Positions 34,895 to 44,210 of a DNA stretch of 64,000 bases are shown here, piece by piece (the first letter of the stretch is position 1; every line of letters starts with the position of its first letter). The notes under the pieces are model-generated. The model saw only the letters and a list, made by a program, of their open reading frames with translations. It was not told where the DNA came from and did no database searches. The DNA comes from Clostridium sp. M62/1 (GTDB taxonomy: Bacteria > Bacillota > Clostridia > Lachnospirales > Lachnospiraceae), in contig NZ_CP085988.1 in assembly GCF_020736365.1 (NCBI RefSeq), positions 603,501 to 667,500 of the forward strand, written 5' to 3'. The position numbers and the translations under genes were made by a program.

Positions 34895-36014
34895 GTGGAG
34901 CATCTATAAGGCAGAAGAACTCTTTAAGAATGTAGCGGACAAGAATCACCCTATGGAAACTGTTTTGACCATTATTCAGGGCAAAGGAACCCTTCCGAGA
35001 GAACAAGCTGGGAGGAATATTCACTATGATGATGCGTCTCTCGCAAACTACAAAAAGGTGGAACAGGGAGACTTCATTATTCATCTTCGTTCCTTTGAAG
35101 GCGGACTCGAAATGGCTAATGAAGATGGCATAGTGAGTCCGGCGTATACCATTCTGCGCTGCAAGAAACCACATTCAAGCCTTTTCTATGAAGCATACTT
35201 TCACACGGATGAATTCATCAATCATATCCTCTCAAAGTCAGTGGAGGGAATTAGGGACGGCAGACAGATCAGCTATGAAGCGTTCAAGTGGCTTGGTTTA
35301 CCGTACTGCGATGTCTCTGAACAGGAAAGGATTGCACAGTTGTTTTGTACCCTCAGTCATAGAATAGAAAAGCAGCAGCAAATGGTAGATGCCCTCAAGA
35401 AGTATAAAAGAGGATTGTTCAATCAAATATTTTCTGCAATCTCGAAAAGTTCTCAGTGCAGAAAACTTCGTGAGCTTGTTCGCGTTTCAGGAGGCAAAAC
35501 GCCAAGTATGAGCAATTCGCTCTATTGGAACGGAGACATTGTTTGGATTTCCTCCAAAGACATGAAGAGTAGTAGAATTTCCGGTAGCGAGCTAAAGATA
35601 ACAAATCTGGCGCTCAATGAGATGACGCTTTATCATCCGGGGACATTATTGTTGGTTGCGCGAAGTGGTATCTTGAAACATTCGTTGCCTCTCGCTATTC
35701 TCGAAGTAGATGCAACGATAAATCAGGACATCAAAGCATTGCAAGTACATGGTTGCAACGCATTCTACCTCTATTATGCAATTCTGTCGCAAGAGGACAC
35801 TATCATTAGAACTCTTGTGAAAACCGGAACAACGGTACAAAGTCTCATGATGGACTCCTTCTTAAACATTGAAATACCAACGCCTGACATTGACCAACAA
35901 CAACGCATAATCGACAAACTGGCTAAACTCGAAAAGTATGTAGAGGTTCAGGAAAAAGAACTATCGTTATTATCCCAAATGCGAAATGGCTTGTTGCAAC
36001 AGCTCTTTATATAA
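34839..36014 (+). pseudogene. hsdS: Silent full-length hsdS cassette B (no start codon)
   Basis: An intact 391-residue frame starting inside the 58-bp repeat; an in-frame TAG lies directly upstream and no start codon is available. It has two recognition domains different from the expressed gene, the central LKKYKRG region and the C-terminus LLQQLFI. The last codons overlap the end of the expressed gene in a palindromic CTCTTTATATAAAGAG. One inversion between the outer repeats would make it the expressed specificity subunit. Confidence 0.88.
35394..35413 (+). repeat. Central hsdS repeat, cassette B
   Basis: Identical 20 bp to 33562-33581; see that entry. Confidence 0.75.
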
Positions 36015-37242
36015 AGAGCTGCCTCATATAGCCGTCCCTCATTTTATTCAGAAAGTCAAGTGTTTTTTGGGTTGCTTGCAACCGTGCCTCCACCATATCA
36101 AGAATATCTGCATACAGAAGTTGTTTCACATGGCTGGGATACATAACAGGAATCCCCATAAGCAAATCATCCGTCATAGAAACTCGATCATGACGAACGC
36201 CTTGTGAGCCGTTATCATAGATGTACCTGTACCATGCGTCGCTCTTAAAGTACCAAGCGAGATATGAAGGAGAAATATCTGCTTGCAGCACAAGACAGGT
36301 ATATAGCGGCGAGATAATACCTTGCTCACTGAGAGTATATCTATTGAACGGTCCGTATGGCGCAGAATTTGACTTTCTCGGATTGTAAACAAAGTCTCCA
36401 TTTTCGATGACATAGTAATTTGCTGTGTTTCCGTCCACTGCAATAACCTTGTCAAAGAAATCGCGCTGAGGAATTAGTCCGTATTCCGCAGAGTTGGTAA
36501 TTACATTTTTTATTACTCCATCTGTGTTACGGCGCGAAACTTTTTTAAAAATATCACCCAGTCGAACACAAGTCCACTCTGCGCCATTCCGAGAAGGAAG
36601 TTGGCGAAAAATGTGCTGCATGACACCTCTTTTATACTTCTTGAGGTTATCTACGAGAGATTGCTGCGCGTCGATACGACGCTCTAAGGCAATGAGAAAA
36701 TCTGCAATCTTTCTCTGCTCGGCAGTATTCTCCGGCAGATAGTGTTCTGTGGCGAAGAACTCATCTGTTGGAACATTAAGCAATCCGTGATTTCTTGCCC
36801 CTTCTGCTGAAATCATATAGATTTCCTTGTACCATTTGAGTGAATCAAAGTACACCTTAATGAAATCTGTATTGTGCTTCTTGAGCGCAAAACAGATGTA
36901 TAGTGTAGACAACGCTCCCATAGGATAGCGATCTAACCGCTTTATTGAACCGAAGTCGTAACCTACGGAATAGCTCTTGTTATACGCATATTCGCCATTC
37001 CTCAAAAGGTAATATCCACTCATGTCTTTGCTTGCAACGGTTTTGTTGAAGTAACTGATTTGATCGACAAGACCGTCTTTTGAAGATATTGTCAGGGGTA
37101 GATCAGTTTCATTATTGCTGTTTTTCCGTGTTATCCGTTCTGCAAAATCAGACAATTTTTCTGCTCTCCACGGTTCATCGAAGCCCGGAAAGCGGATCTT
37201 CGGACGCTTCTCAAGACCGTTACTTGAGGATACATTTGCCAT
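36007..37242 (-). CDS. hsdS: Type I restriction-modification specificity subunit HsdS (expressed copy)
   Basis: A 411-aa specificity subunit that sets the target sequence of the methylase and nuclease complex. Two recognition domains (about residues 25-160 and 220-350) are joined by the conserved helical region with LKKYKRG near residue 200. It is the only cassette with a start: ATG 37242, 2 bp after the hsdM stop. Only MANVS lies outside the 58-bp repeat, so inversion swaps almost the whole protein while keeping the start and promoter. The second domain resembles the first domain of silent cassette A. Confidence 0.93.
   Translation of the reverse strand: MANVSSSNGLEKRPKIRFPGFDEPWRAEKLSDFAERITRKNSNNETDLPLTISSKDGLVDQISYFNKTVASKDMSGYYLLRNGEYAYNKSYSVGYDFGSIKRLDRYPMGALSTLYICFALKKHNTDFIKVYFDSLKWYKEIYMISAEGARNHGLLNVPTDEFFATEHYLPENTAEQRKIADFLIALERRIDAQQSLVDNLKKYKRGVMQHIFRQLPSRNGAEWTCVRLGDIFKKVSRRNTDGVIKNVITNSAEYGLIPQRDFFDKVIAVDGNTANYYVIENGDFVYNPRKSNSAPYGPFNRYTLSEQGIISPLYTCLVLQADISPSYLAWYFKSDAWYRYIYDNGSQGVRHDRVSMTDDLLMGIPVMYPSHVKQLLYADILDMVEARLQATQKTLDFLNKMRDGYMRQLFI
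36626..36645 (-). repeat. Central hsdS repeat, expressed gene
   Basis: Inverted copy of the 20-bp central repeat at 33562 and 35394. Confidence 0.75.
37172..37229 (-). repeat. 58-bp hsdS recombination repeat, copy 3 (inverted)
   Basis: Reverse complement of copies 1 and 2 with two mismatches (56/58). It covers codons 6-24 of the expressed hsdS. Confidence 0.9.
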
Positions 37243-37244
37243 AA

Positions 37245-38813
37245 TTATTTGCCCTCCACGTCAAAGGGGAAATCCAGCCCCAGCTCATCAAAAAACGGTT
37301 TCAGTTCCGCATCAATATCCTTAATTTCAGATTGCAGCTTGCGGATCTCGGCGGCAACTTCATTCAGGTCAATCTCAGGTTCCGGTTCAAATGTGTCAAC
37401 ATAGCGAGGAATGTTCAGGTTGAAGCCGTTCTCTTCAATCTCCTGCATGGTCGCAACATGAGCATATTTATCGACGTCCTGACGGCGCTCATAGGTCTCA
37501 ACAATCTTGTCAATGTCGCACTCCCGAAGGATGTTCTGGTTCTTTCCGGCTTCAAAGTCGCTGGAAGCGTCGATGAAAAGGATGTTGTCAGAGTTGCCAT
37601 TGCGCTCTCTTTTGAGAACAAGAACACAGACAGGAATGCCTGTACCAAAGAACAGATTTGCAGGCAAACCGATTACCGCGTCCAGAACATTTAATTTCTG
37701 AATAAGGTGCTTGCGAATTACTTCCTCCGCAGCACCACGGAACAGGACACCATGCGGCAGGAGAACGACGGCTCGTCCATCCTCGTCCATGTGGTAAACC
37801 ATGTGCTGAACAAAGGCAAAGTCAGCCTTGCTCTTCGGAGCGAGTTTTCCGTATTCGTTGAATCGCTCGTCCTCCATGAAGTGCATATCAGCAGACCAGT
37901 TTGCAGAATAAGGCGGATTAGCAACCTGAACACGGAACTTCATGTCTCCGAAGTAGTCATGCTCCAAGGTATCACCGTTGTAGATGTTAAAGTTGCGATA
38001 TGGGACTCCACGCAGAATCATGTTCATTCTGGCGAGGTTATAAGTCGTGGAGGTTAATTCCTGTCCATAGTAGTTTCTCACGTTGGCATAGTTCTTGAGG
38101 CGCAGCAGCAGTGAACCAGAGCCACAAGTGGGGTCGGCTGCATCCTTGACATCCGTGAGACCGAGGCAAGCCAGACGGCAAAGCAATTCGGCAGGACCGG
38201 ATGGCGTATAGAACTCACCGGCTTTCTTGCCAGCAGTTGCAGCAAACTGACCGATCAGATATTCATAGGCGTTACCAAGAACGTCAATTTTGGTATCATC
38301 CACGCCGAAGTTGATTTCGTCCAGCGAAGCGATGATCTTTGCCATAACAGCACTTCTATCTTTGACAGTATGACCGAGCTTTGATGAATCAAGCTGCATA
38401 TCAGAAAACAGTCCGTCAAAGTCTTCCTGAGAATCGTTTCCGATTGTGGACTCCATCAGGGCGTTGATTGCACTCTGCAAGAACTCAATGTCGAAGGAGC
38501 GGTTTTCTACCATCTTGACCATCTTGCGGAACAAATACTGCGGCTCGATGACATAGCCGAGATCGCGCAGTGCCTCTTCGATAACGGCGGTCTTATATTC
38601 TTCGTCTGCCCACGCCTCTTCATAACCGATACCGTCATCCTTGAGAAGATTCGCCATATACTTCTCCGTCCTGTCGGAAAGGTAGTAGTAGAAGATCATG
38701 CCCAAGATATAGTTCTTGAACTCATACGCCTCCATGTTTCCGCGCAAGGCATTTGCCATTGCCCATAGCTTATTGCAAAGCTCTTTCTGATGAGCCTGAA
38801 TCGAATTATCCAT
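37245..38813 (-). CDS. hsdM: Type I DNA methyltransferase HsdM
   Basis: A 522-aa adenine methyltransferase subunit. The S-adenosylmethionine motif is DPTCGSGSLL and the catalytic motif is NPPY (VANPPYSANW). An N-terminal helical HsdM_N domain covers about residues 1-150. With HsdS it methylates adenine N6 in a bipartite site and protects host DNA. It sits between hsdR (12 bp upstream) and hsdS (2 bp downstream) on the minus strand, in the order R-M-S. Confidence 0.96.
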   Translation of the reverse strand: MDNSIQAHQKELCNKLWAMANALRGNMEAYEFKNYILGMIFYYYLSDRTEKYMANLLKDDGIGYEEAWADEEYKTAVIEEALRDLGYVIEPQYLFRKMVKMVENRSFDIEFLQSAINALMESTIGNDSQEDFDGLFSDMQLDSSKLGHTVKDRSAVMAKIIASLDEINFGVDDTKIDVLGNAYEYLIGQFAATAGKKAGEFYTPSGPAELLCRLACLGLTDVKDAADPTCGSGSLLLRLKNYANVRNYYGQELTSTTYNLARMNMILRGVPYRNFNIYNGDTLEHDYFGDMKFRVQVANPPYSANWSADMHFMEDERFNEYGKLAPKSKADFAFVQHMVYHMDEDGRAVVLLPHGVLFRGAAEEVIRKHLIQKLNVLDAVIGLPANLFFGTGIPVCVLVLKRERNGNSDNILFIDASSDFEAGKNQNILRECDIDKIVETYERRQDVDKYAHVATMQEIEENGFNLNIPRYVDTFEPEPEIDLNEVAAEIRKLQSEIKDIDAELKPFFDELGLDFPFDVEGK

Positions 38814-38825
38814 TTGTCTCTCTCC

Positions 38826-41591
38826 TTATTGGTATTTCTCTGTGTGCTGCCGGATGAAGTCAACAATCCGATTTACAAGGGAGCGCTTCTTCAAAAGCGG
38901 CAAGGGCTTCTCAATCCTATCTCGGATATTTCCTGCATCCATTGTGCCAGAAAACTCATATTCCGAAATAATATCCGTCAACATAGATGCGTCAATGTCC
39001 TCAGTCTTCGCAAAGGCAACGATCTCTTCGCGCTTTGCTTCATTTTCAAAGTCATTATATGCTGCATCAATTTCATCCGCACTTTCCAAGCCGACAACAA
39101 CACGATCCAAGAACGCTTGCAGAATTTCGACTTTCCGAAGCAACTGCGGATTGTCGGTTCTGCCCAGCTCGTCCTTAATGTGTTTAATATCGTAATCCTT
39201 CTGTTTGGGATCGTCGAAATGGATGTTGCGAATCAGGTTCATGATGTACGCCACATTGATCCTGTCACTCTCCATCAATTCGATGCAGAAGTCAACGTCG
39301 TTCAGGACGGAAACAACCTCGCGGTCTGTTTTTTGCCTTGAGTAGAGCATGAGGTATTTGCTCTTGTAGTCCTGGTATTCCTGCTCGGACATGATAAGAG
39401 CATCCTGATCGAAGCTGAACTCAATAAAAGTCTGCAACGATTGGAGGTACTTTGTCAGCTCACGAAAGGTCACGACAAACTTCTTCTGATCGTCCTCGTT
39501 CTGCATTGTGTCCACGGACTCCGGAAACAGAGCAATTTCCTTGAGCTTCATCACCATTTCGTTGAACTTCTCTACGAAGTATTGATAACCCGGAACAACG
39601 ATGCCAGAGGTATCTTGACTCTTAGAGAAGAGTGTCAGCGCGTCATCAGTACGTTTTTTGAGGTTGCGGTAGCAAATGATAATGCCAAAGGGCTTTGTTT
39701 CCTTCTCAACGCGGTTTGTGCGGGAATAGGCTTGCAGCAGATCATGATACTTCAAGTCCTTGTCCACATAAAGGACAGAGAGCGGCTTGCTGTCAAATCC
39801 GGTCAGGAACATATTCACGACGATGAGAATATCAAGCGACTTTGTTTTCTTTCCCTTTACTCGGTCAGAGATGTCCTTGTGATAAGCTGAGAACGTATCC
39901 GTGGAGAAATTGGTTCCGTACATCTCGTTATAGTCCTTGATGATACGCTCCAACGAATCACGGCTATGCTCGTCCTTGCCCTCGGCATCCTCATTCTGCC
40001 CGTAGGAGAAGATGCCGCTGATATTCAGGTCATGCTTGATCTTCTTGAAAATGTCGTAATACTTAACAAGGGCATCAATAGAGGACACGGCAAAAATAGC
40101 CGTATATTGTCCATTTCGGGTTTTCGCCTTGTGGTTCTGGATGATGTGATTGGCGATCAGAGACATTCGCTCATCGGACATATAGAGTTCGCCTATATCA
40201 ATCGCGTCCGCGAGTGTCGGGTCATCCCAATCAAAATCACCCTCCATTGTTTTTATGTATTCGATGTGGAAGCCCAGAACATTATTATCGAAGATGGCGT
40301 CTTTAATCAGGTAATTGTGAAGACACTCACCAAAGAGCATTTCTGTTGTTTGCGTGATTTTACCCTCAGTTTTACCGTTGACTTCAAACCGAGGTGTCCC
40401 CGTGAAGCCGAAAAACTGTGCCTTTCTGAAATGCCGCACAATGTCCTTGTGCATATCCCCAAACTGGCTGCGGTGGCACTCGTCGATGATAAAGACAACC
40501 TTCTCGTCTTTGTATGCGTCCATTACTTTCTCGTACTGAGGGCGCTTTACAGCGTTTGCCATCTTCTGCATCGTGGTGACGATAAGCTGTCTGTTCTTGT
40601 CCTTCATCTGGCGGACAAGAACATCGGTGCGATCTGTCACATCAACGGAGCCAGCCTCAAACTTGTTAAACTCTTCGGTTGTCTGAGAATCCAAGTCTTT
40701 TCGGTCAACAAGGAAAATGACTTTCTTGATGTTCGGATTTGCTGCGAGGATTTGCGCCGTCTTAAAGGATGTAAGCGTCTTGCCCGCGCCGGTTGTGTGC
40801 CAGATATACGCATTCCGGTTTGTGAGCGTTGCCTGACGGATCAGCGCTTCTACGGCATAAACCTGATAGGGACGCATGACCATCAAAATCTTATCGGTAT
40901 CATTTAGGATGGTGTAGCGGGTCAGCATTTTGATGATGTGATCCCTTGCAAGGAAAGAAATCGAAAAGTCCTTCAAATTGGTGATGCGGACGTTATTGAA
41001 ATCAGTCCAGAAGAAAGCAAGACTATACATCAAGTCTCTGTCGGAATTGGCAAAATACTTTGTGTCAACACCATTGGAGACAATGAAGAGCTGAATGAAA
41101 TGATACAGCCCGTTGTAGGAGTGCTTCTTATAACGCATGACCTGATTGACTGCCTCGCGGATGTCAATGCCACGGCGCTTTAATTCTACTTGGATCAGGG
41201 GCAAGCCGTTTACGAGAATCGTAACGTCGTAACGATTGACGTACTTTCCAACTACGGTTGTTTGATGAGTGACTTGGAAAATGTTCTTCGTGTGGTCCTG
41301 ATCAAAGAAGGACAGATATACCTTTGTACCATCTTCACGCTCAAGGACAAACTTATCCCTCAAGATTTTTGCACTCTGGAAAACTGACTTTCCGAGCATG
41401 AGGTTGAAGATACGCTCCCACTCTTTATCAGTGATAGGCGTATCCAGCTTTGGCGCATTGAAGGCTTCAAACTGAACTTTGAAGTTCTCCACCAGCGCGT
41501 CATAATCAGGAATTGCGACTGTGGTATATTCCTGCTTGTTCAGTTGCTCTATAAACTGCTGTTCAAGAGCCGCTTCGCTTTGGTATGCCAT
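38826..41591 (-). CDS. hsdR: Type I restriction endonuclease HsdR
   Basis: A 921-aa restriction and translocase subunit. The N-terminal nuclease domain has the D...E-x-K layout (NRYDVTILVNGLPLIQVELK, near residues 120-140). Superfamily 2 motor motifs follow: TTGAGKT, IDECHRSQFG, FTGTPRF and the motif VI region AYSRTNRV. The C-terminal helical region fits contact with HsdM. It starts at ATG 41591 behind GGAGATGAAGAT. Full-length and without frameshift, so the system looks functional. Confidence 0.96.
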   Translation of the reverse strand: MAYQSEAALEQQFIEQLNKQEYTTVAIPDYDALVENFKVQFEAFNAPKLDTPITDKEWERIFNLMLGKSVFQSAKILRDKFVLEREDGTKVYLSFFDQDHTKNIFQVTHQTTVVGKYVNRYDVTILVNGLPLIQVELKRRGIDIREAVNQVMRYKKHSYNGLYHFIQLFIVSNGVDTKYFANSDRDLMYSLAFFWTDFNNVRITNLKDFSISFLARDHIIKMLTRYTILNDTDKILMVMRPYQVYAVEALIRQATLTNRNAYIWHTTGAGKTLTSFKTAQILAANPNIKKVIFLVDRKDLDSQTTEEFNKFEAGSVDVTDRTDVLVRQMKDKNRQLIVTTMQKMANAVKRPQYEKVMDAYKDEKVVFIIDECHRSQFGDMHKDIVRHFRKAQFFGFTGTPRFEVNGKTEGKITQTTEMLFGECLHNYLIKDAIFDNNVLGFHIEYIKTMEGDFDWDDPTLADAIDIGELYMSDERMSLIANHIIQNHKAKTRNGQYTAIFAVSSIDALVKYYDIFKKIKHDLNISGIFSYGQNEDAEGKDEHSRDSLERIIKDYNEMYGTNFSTDTFSAYHKDISDRVKGKKTKSLDILIVVNMFLTGFDSKPLSVLYVDKDLKYHDLLQAYSRTNRVEKETKPFGIIICYRNLKKRTDDALTLFSKSQDTSGIVVPGYQYFVEKFNEMVMKLKEIALFPESVDTMQNEDDQKKFVVTFRELTKYLQSLQTFIEFSFDQDALIMSEQEYQDYKSKYLMLYSRQKTDREVVSVLNDVDFCIELMESDRINVAYIMNLIRNIHFDDPKQKDYDIKHIKDELGRTDNPQLLRKVEILQAFLDRVVVGLESADEIDAAYNDFENEAKREEIVAFAKTEDIDASMLTDIISEYEFSGTMDAGNIRDRIEKPLPLLKKRSLVNRIVDFIRQHTEKYQ

Positions 41592-41681
41592 ATCTTCATC
41601 TCCAATACTAGAGGATCATTTGTTGGTTGCCAGCCTGTCCTCATTTCTATTTTATCATAGCAAGTATCCCAAATACCGGAC

Positions 41682-43097
41682 TTATTTTCGTTTCAACTGC
41701 AAAACCACGTCACCATCATCTGTAATTTCCATTTGCATTGATTTTAGGTACTTTGCGATGAACTGGTTTTTCTCAGACGAACTCATCTCAATGCGCGTTA
41801 CCTTCAAAGCGGCACTGAACATCTCGTTGATATTGAGCCTGACGGTTTGGTCAATATAACGCTCCATTTCTTTGAAAAGTGCGCCGAGCTTGATGTCCTC
41901 AGCATTTCCAGAGTAGAAGTCATCAATATAGCAATAAAATATCCCTGCATTCAGAAGTGCATTCTTCAAGTCCGGTCCGCAGTTCTCTCGTTCAATCATA
42001 ACTAAAAAACGTGCTTCCGGCAGAGACGAGATTAACCCCCAGTAATCGGAGTCGCTGGAAACAAGAATAAAGGAATCGACGTTATTCTTGTAGTGTTCCT
42101 GACAAGTTCGGGCAATAAGCATGACATCAACGAGCGACTTGCTTTGCTTCACCCGTTCAATCATCATGTGTTCAACATGGATTGCGGTGAAGCTGTCTAA
42201 TATTCTCCATGCGGAGGCGGTATGCACATCATCAAAGAGAATGATCGACGCAATTTTTTGTGTATACTCGTGATCGAGGTTTTTTAAGGTAGCACACAGC
42301 TTGTAGGGATCAGAGTTTTCACAATCGACAACGATAACGGTCTTTTCGCTGCTCTCAATAAACTCATAGATACTTCCTTTGATATAACTCCCTGCATCTG
42401 AGACTTTGCTATATTCAGTGAAATAGTCATTGTTCCAACTGTACAGCAAGGTAACGAACTTCTTATCATTGTAAAGAATGTTGCCGACTTCCTCCGGCTG
42501 CCAGTTTATGTACATCTGATAGGGATAAAAAAGCAAATGAGAGTAATAAATGTTGGCAGCCTCTCTTGTACCATCTTCCTTCAAACCGTCAGGCATGACG
42601 AAAAGTGCTTTAATGTAATCCCAATTTATCCAGAGGGGAAAGAGCTTCTTGCAGTTGTTGATTCTATCGCAAATCAACCTGTTAATCTCGACAACGTGTT
42701 GGCACAGTTTTTTGCTGGTGTTTTTGATGAAGTTCACTCCGTCAAGACTTAGCTGGTTTATGCTTTCCTGCGGAACATATTCCGGCATACTCAGAATGGT
42801 CTCATACTGGAATCTCATGCGTTCATTGATGCGCTTGAAGTTACGCTCAATCGCAGTTCGTACAATGCAAAGATGTCTTATAATTCGAGCTGTTTTATCG
42901 CTGTCCAACCGATTGTATACTTCAACTTTTGGGGCTTCATGTTCGTTGTCAAAGATGCGTTTTGGCACGCCAATCAGGTAAGCCACCTTTGAAACGATCT
43001 CGTAGGTGCTGTCTTTGTACGCTGCCCTGTCATCGGTGAGAGGGCTTGTTGCATTATCCAACACCTCATTCGGTATGGGATTTTCAAGTATATTCAT
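41682..43097 (-). CDS. NYN-domain (PIN-like) protein inside the restriction operon
   Basis: A 471-aa protein. The N-terminal 240 residues are helical and unrecognised. Residues 253-370 look like a NYN/PIN-like nuclease domain: VIVVDCEN (Asp258), then DVMLIA (Asp324), then SSDSDYWGL (Asp349, Asp351), the acidic residues that bind metal in this fold. NYN domains are mostly RNases. The C-terminal 90 residues are helical. It lies between mcrC and hsdR, all minus strand, with AAAGGAG upstream of ATG 43097. It is not a known subunit of either system. Confidence 0.7.
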   Translation of the reverse strand: MNILENPIPNEVLDNATSPLTDDRAAYKDSTYEIVSKVAYLIGVPKRIFDNEHEAPKVEVYNRLDSDKTARIIRHLCIVRTAIERNFKRINERMRFQYETILSMPEYVPQESINQLSLDGVNFIKNTSKKLCQHVVEINRLICDRINNCKKLFPLWINWDYIKALFVMPDGLKEDGTREAANIYYSHLLFYPYQMYINWQPEEVGNILYNDKKFVTLLYSWNNDYFTEYSKVSDAGSYIKGSIYEFIESSEKTVIVVDCENSDPYKLCATLKNLDHEYTQKIASIILFDDVHTASAWRILDSFTAIHVEHMMIERVKQSKSLVDVMLIARTCQEHYKNNVDSFILVSSDSDYWGLISSLPEARFLVMIERENCGPDLKNALLNAGIFYCYIDDFYSGNAEDIKLGALFKEMERYIDQTVRLNINEMFSAALKVTRIEMSSSEKNQFIAKYLKSMQMEITDDGDVVLQLKRK

Positions 43098-43178
43098 GAT
43101 TGCTCCTTTCCACGGAGAGCATATCTGCTTGTTTATGAAGCGGTGAGATTAGAAGAACGGCTGTCCAGTGCCTACACC

Positions 43179-44210
43179 CTACTTTATCCGATCAGCAATG
43201 CTGTCGAGCTGCGCTGCAATTTTAGAAAAGTCACAGTCCATGTCCAATGTCTTCACACTGATCTGATTCCCGCTCATTTGATAATCATTGTTTGGCTGAA
43301 TCGCATCGTCTGTTCCCGCATATAAAAGCATACCGGAAACGACCTCATTCGGCGCGGCAGACCAGTTCTTCACATAGGTGAAAATCTGATACAGATTTCC
43401 AGAATGAAGCGTCTGCGTCATGTACGGTGCTTTCATTTGCATATTGTGCGTGTAGTATTTGGCGTCGATGATGAGCGTTTTCTTTGCTGCCTTATTCGTA
43501 ATCACAATGTCAGACTGCATCGTCGGCAAAAGCGTTCTGTACCCATCTGTGACTTGCCACGCAATTTGTGGAGAGTATGCTTTTAACTCTGGATGCTCAC
43601 GCTGATAGTATCCGAGAATAAACTTCTCGTATAGCTTCGCCATTGTTTGATCATCCGCATAATCCATAATCTTTGTTGAGCCATCGGCTGTCGTTTGCAA
43701 AAGCCCTTTTATCACAAATCGGCAAACGGCTATCAACATCCGATATGTTTGATTATTGCGATCATATTGAATGTCCCAGTTGATACTATGGATGTCCAAT
43801 ATGCTGATGCCATCAAAGAAAATCATCAACTTCCTGATCTCCTTTTTTCTGGCTTTTGAAATACTTCCACGAAGCAGCAATTCCATTGTTGTTTTGATGA
43901 TTCGGTTGGGGTAGGCATCAACCGAAAACTCATCATAATTGCAAACGAGCTGTTTCTTGCGAATAACCTGTGTCTTTATGGATTCACCAATTTCAAGTTT
44001 CCCACGGGGAGACGCAAGTGCTTCCTCTCTCGAAATGTATTGTCTGATTAAGCCTCTCTTTATCTGGACAGATACTCCACGGCAGAGAATAGCAGCCAGA
44101 AGTTCAGCCACATTATCAAACTCTTCGGTGGCGACATTTTTATACCCTTGCTCATGCAGCACTTGGAACGCATAAGCCAGCATATAATAAACGTTCTGGA
44201 CACGGATCAT
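43179..44210 (-). CDS. mcrC: McrC-type nuclease subunit of a modification-dependent restriction system
   Basis: A 343-aa McrC protein. The C-terminal part carries the PD-(D/E)xK nuclease motif as SDIVITN...TLIIDAKYY, with QIFTYVKN downstream; the N-terminal domain (RVQNVYYMLAYAFQVL) contacts the McrB ring. ATG 44210 overlaps the mcrB stop (ATGA), so the subunits are made together. A longer frame to 44240 is unlikely. McrBC enzymes cut DNA with modified bases. Confidence 0.9.
   Translation of the reverse strand: MIRVQNVYYMLAYAFQVLHEQGYKNVATEEFDNVAELLAAILCRGVSVQIKRGLIRQYISREEALASPRGKLEIGESIKTQVIRKKQLVCNYDEFSVDAYPNRIIKTTMELLLRGSISKARKKEIRKLMIFFDGISILDIHSINWDIQYDRNNQTYRMLIAVCRFVIKGLLQTTADGSTKIMDYADDQTMAKLYEKFILGYYQREHPELKAYSPQIAWQVTDGYRTLLPTMQSDIVITNKAAKKTLIIDAKYYTHNMQMKAPYMTQTLHSGNLYQIFTYVKNWSAAPNEVVSGMLLYAGTDDAIQPNNDYQMSGNQISVKTLDMDCDFSKIAAQLDSIADRIK

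Noticed and set aside
32978..37229. CRISPR-like repeat array
   Set aside because: Only three long repeats with kilobase spacing, inside hsdS coding sequence; they are recombination sites.
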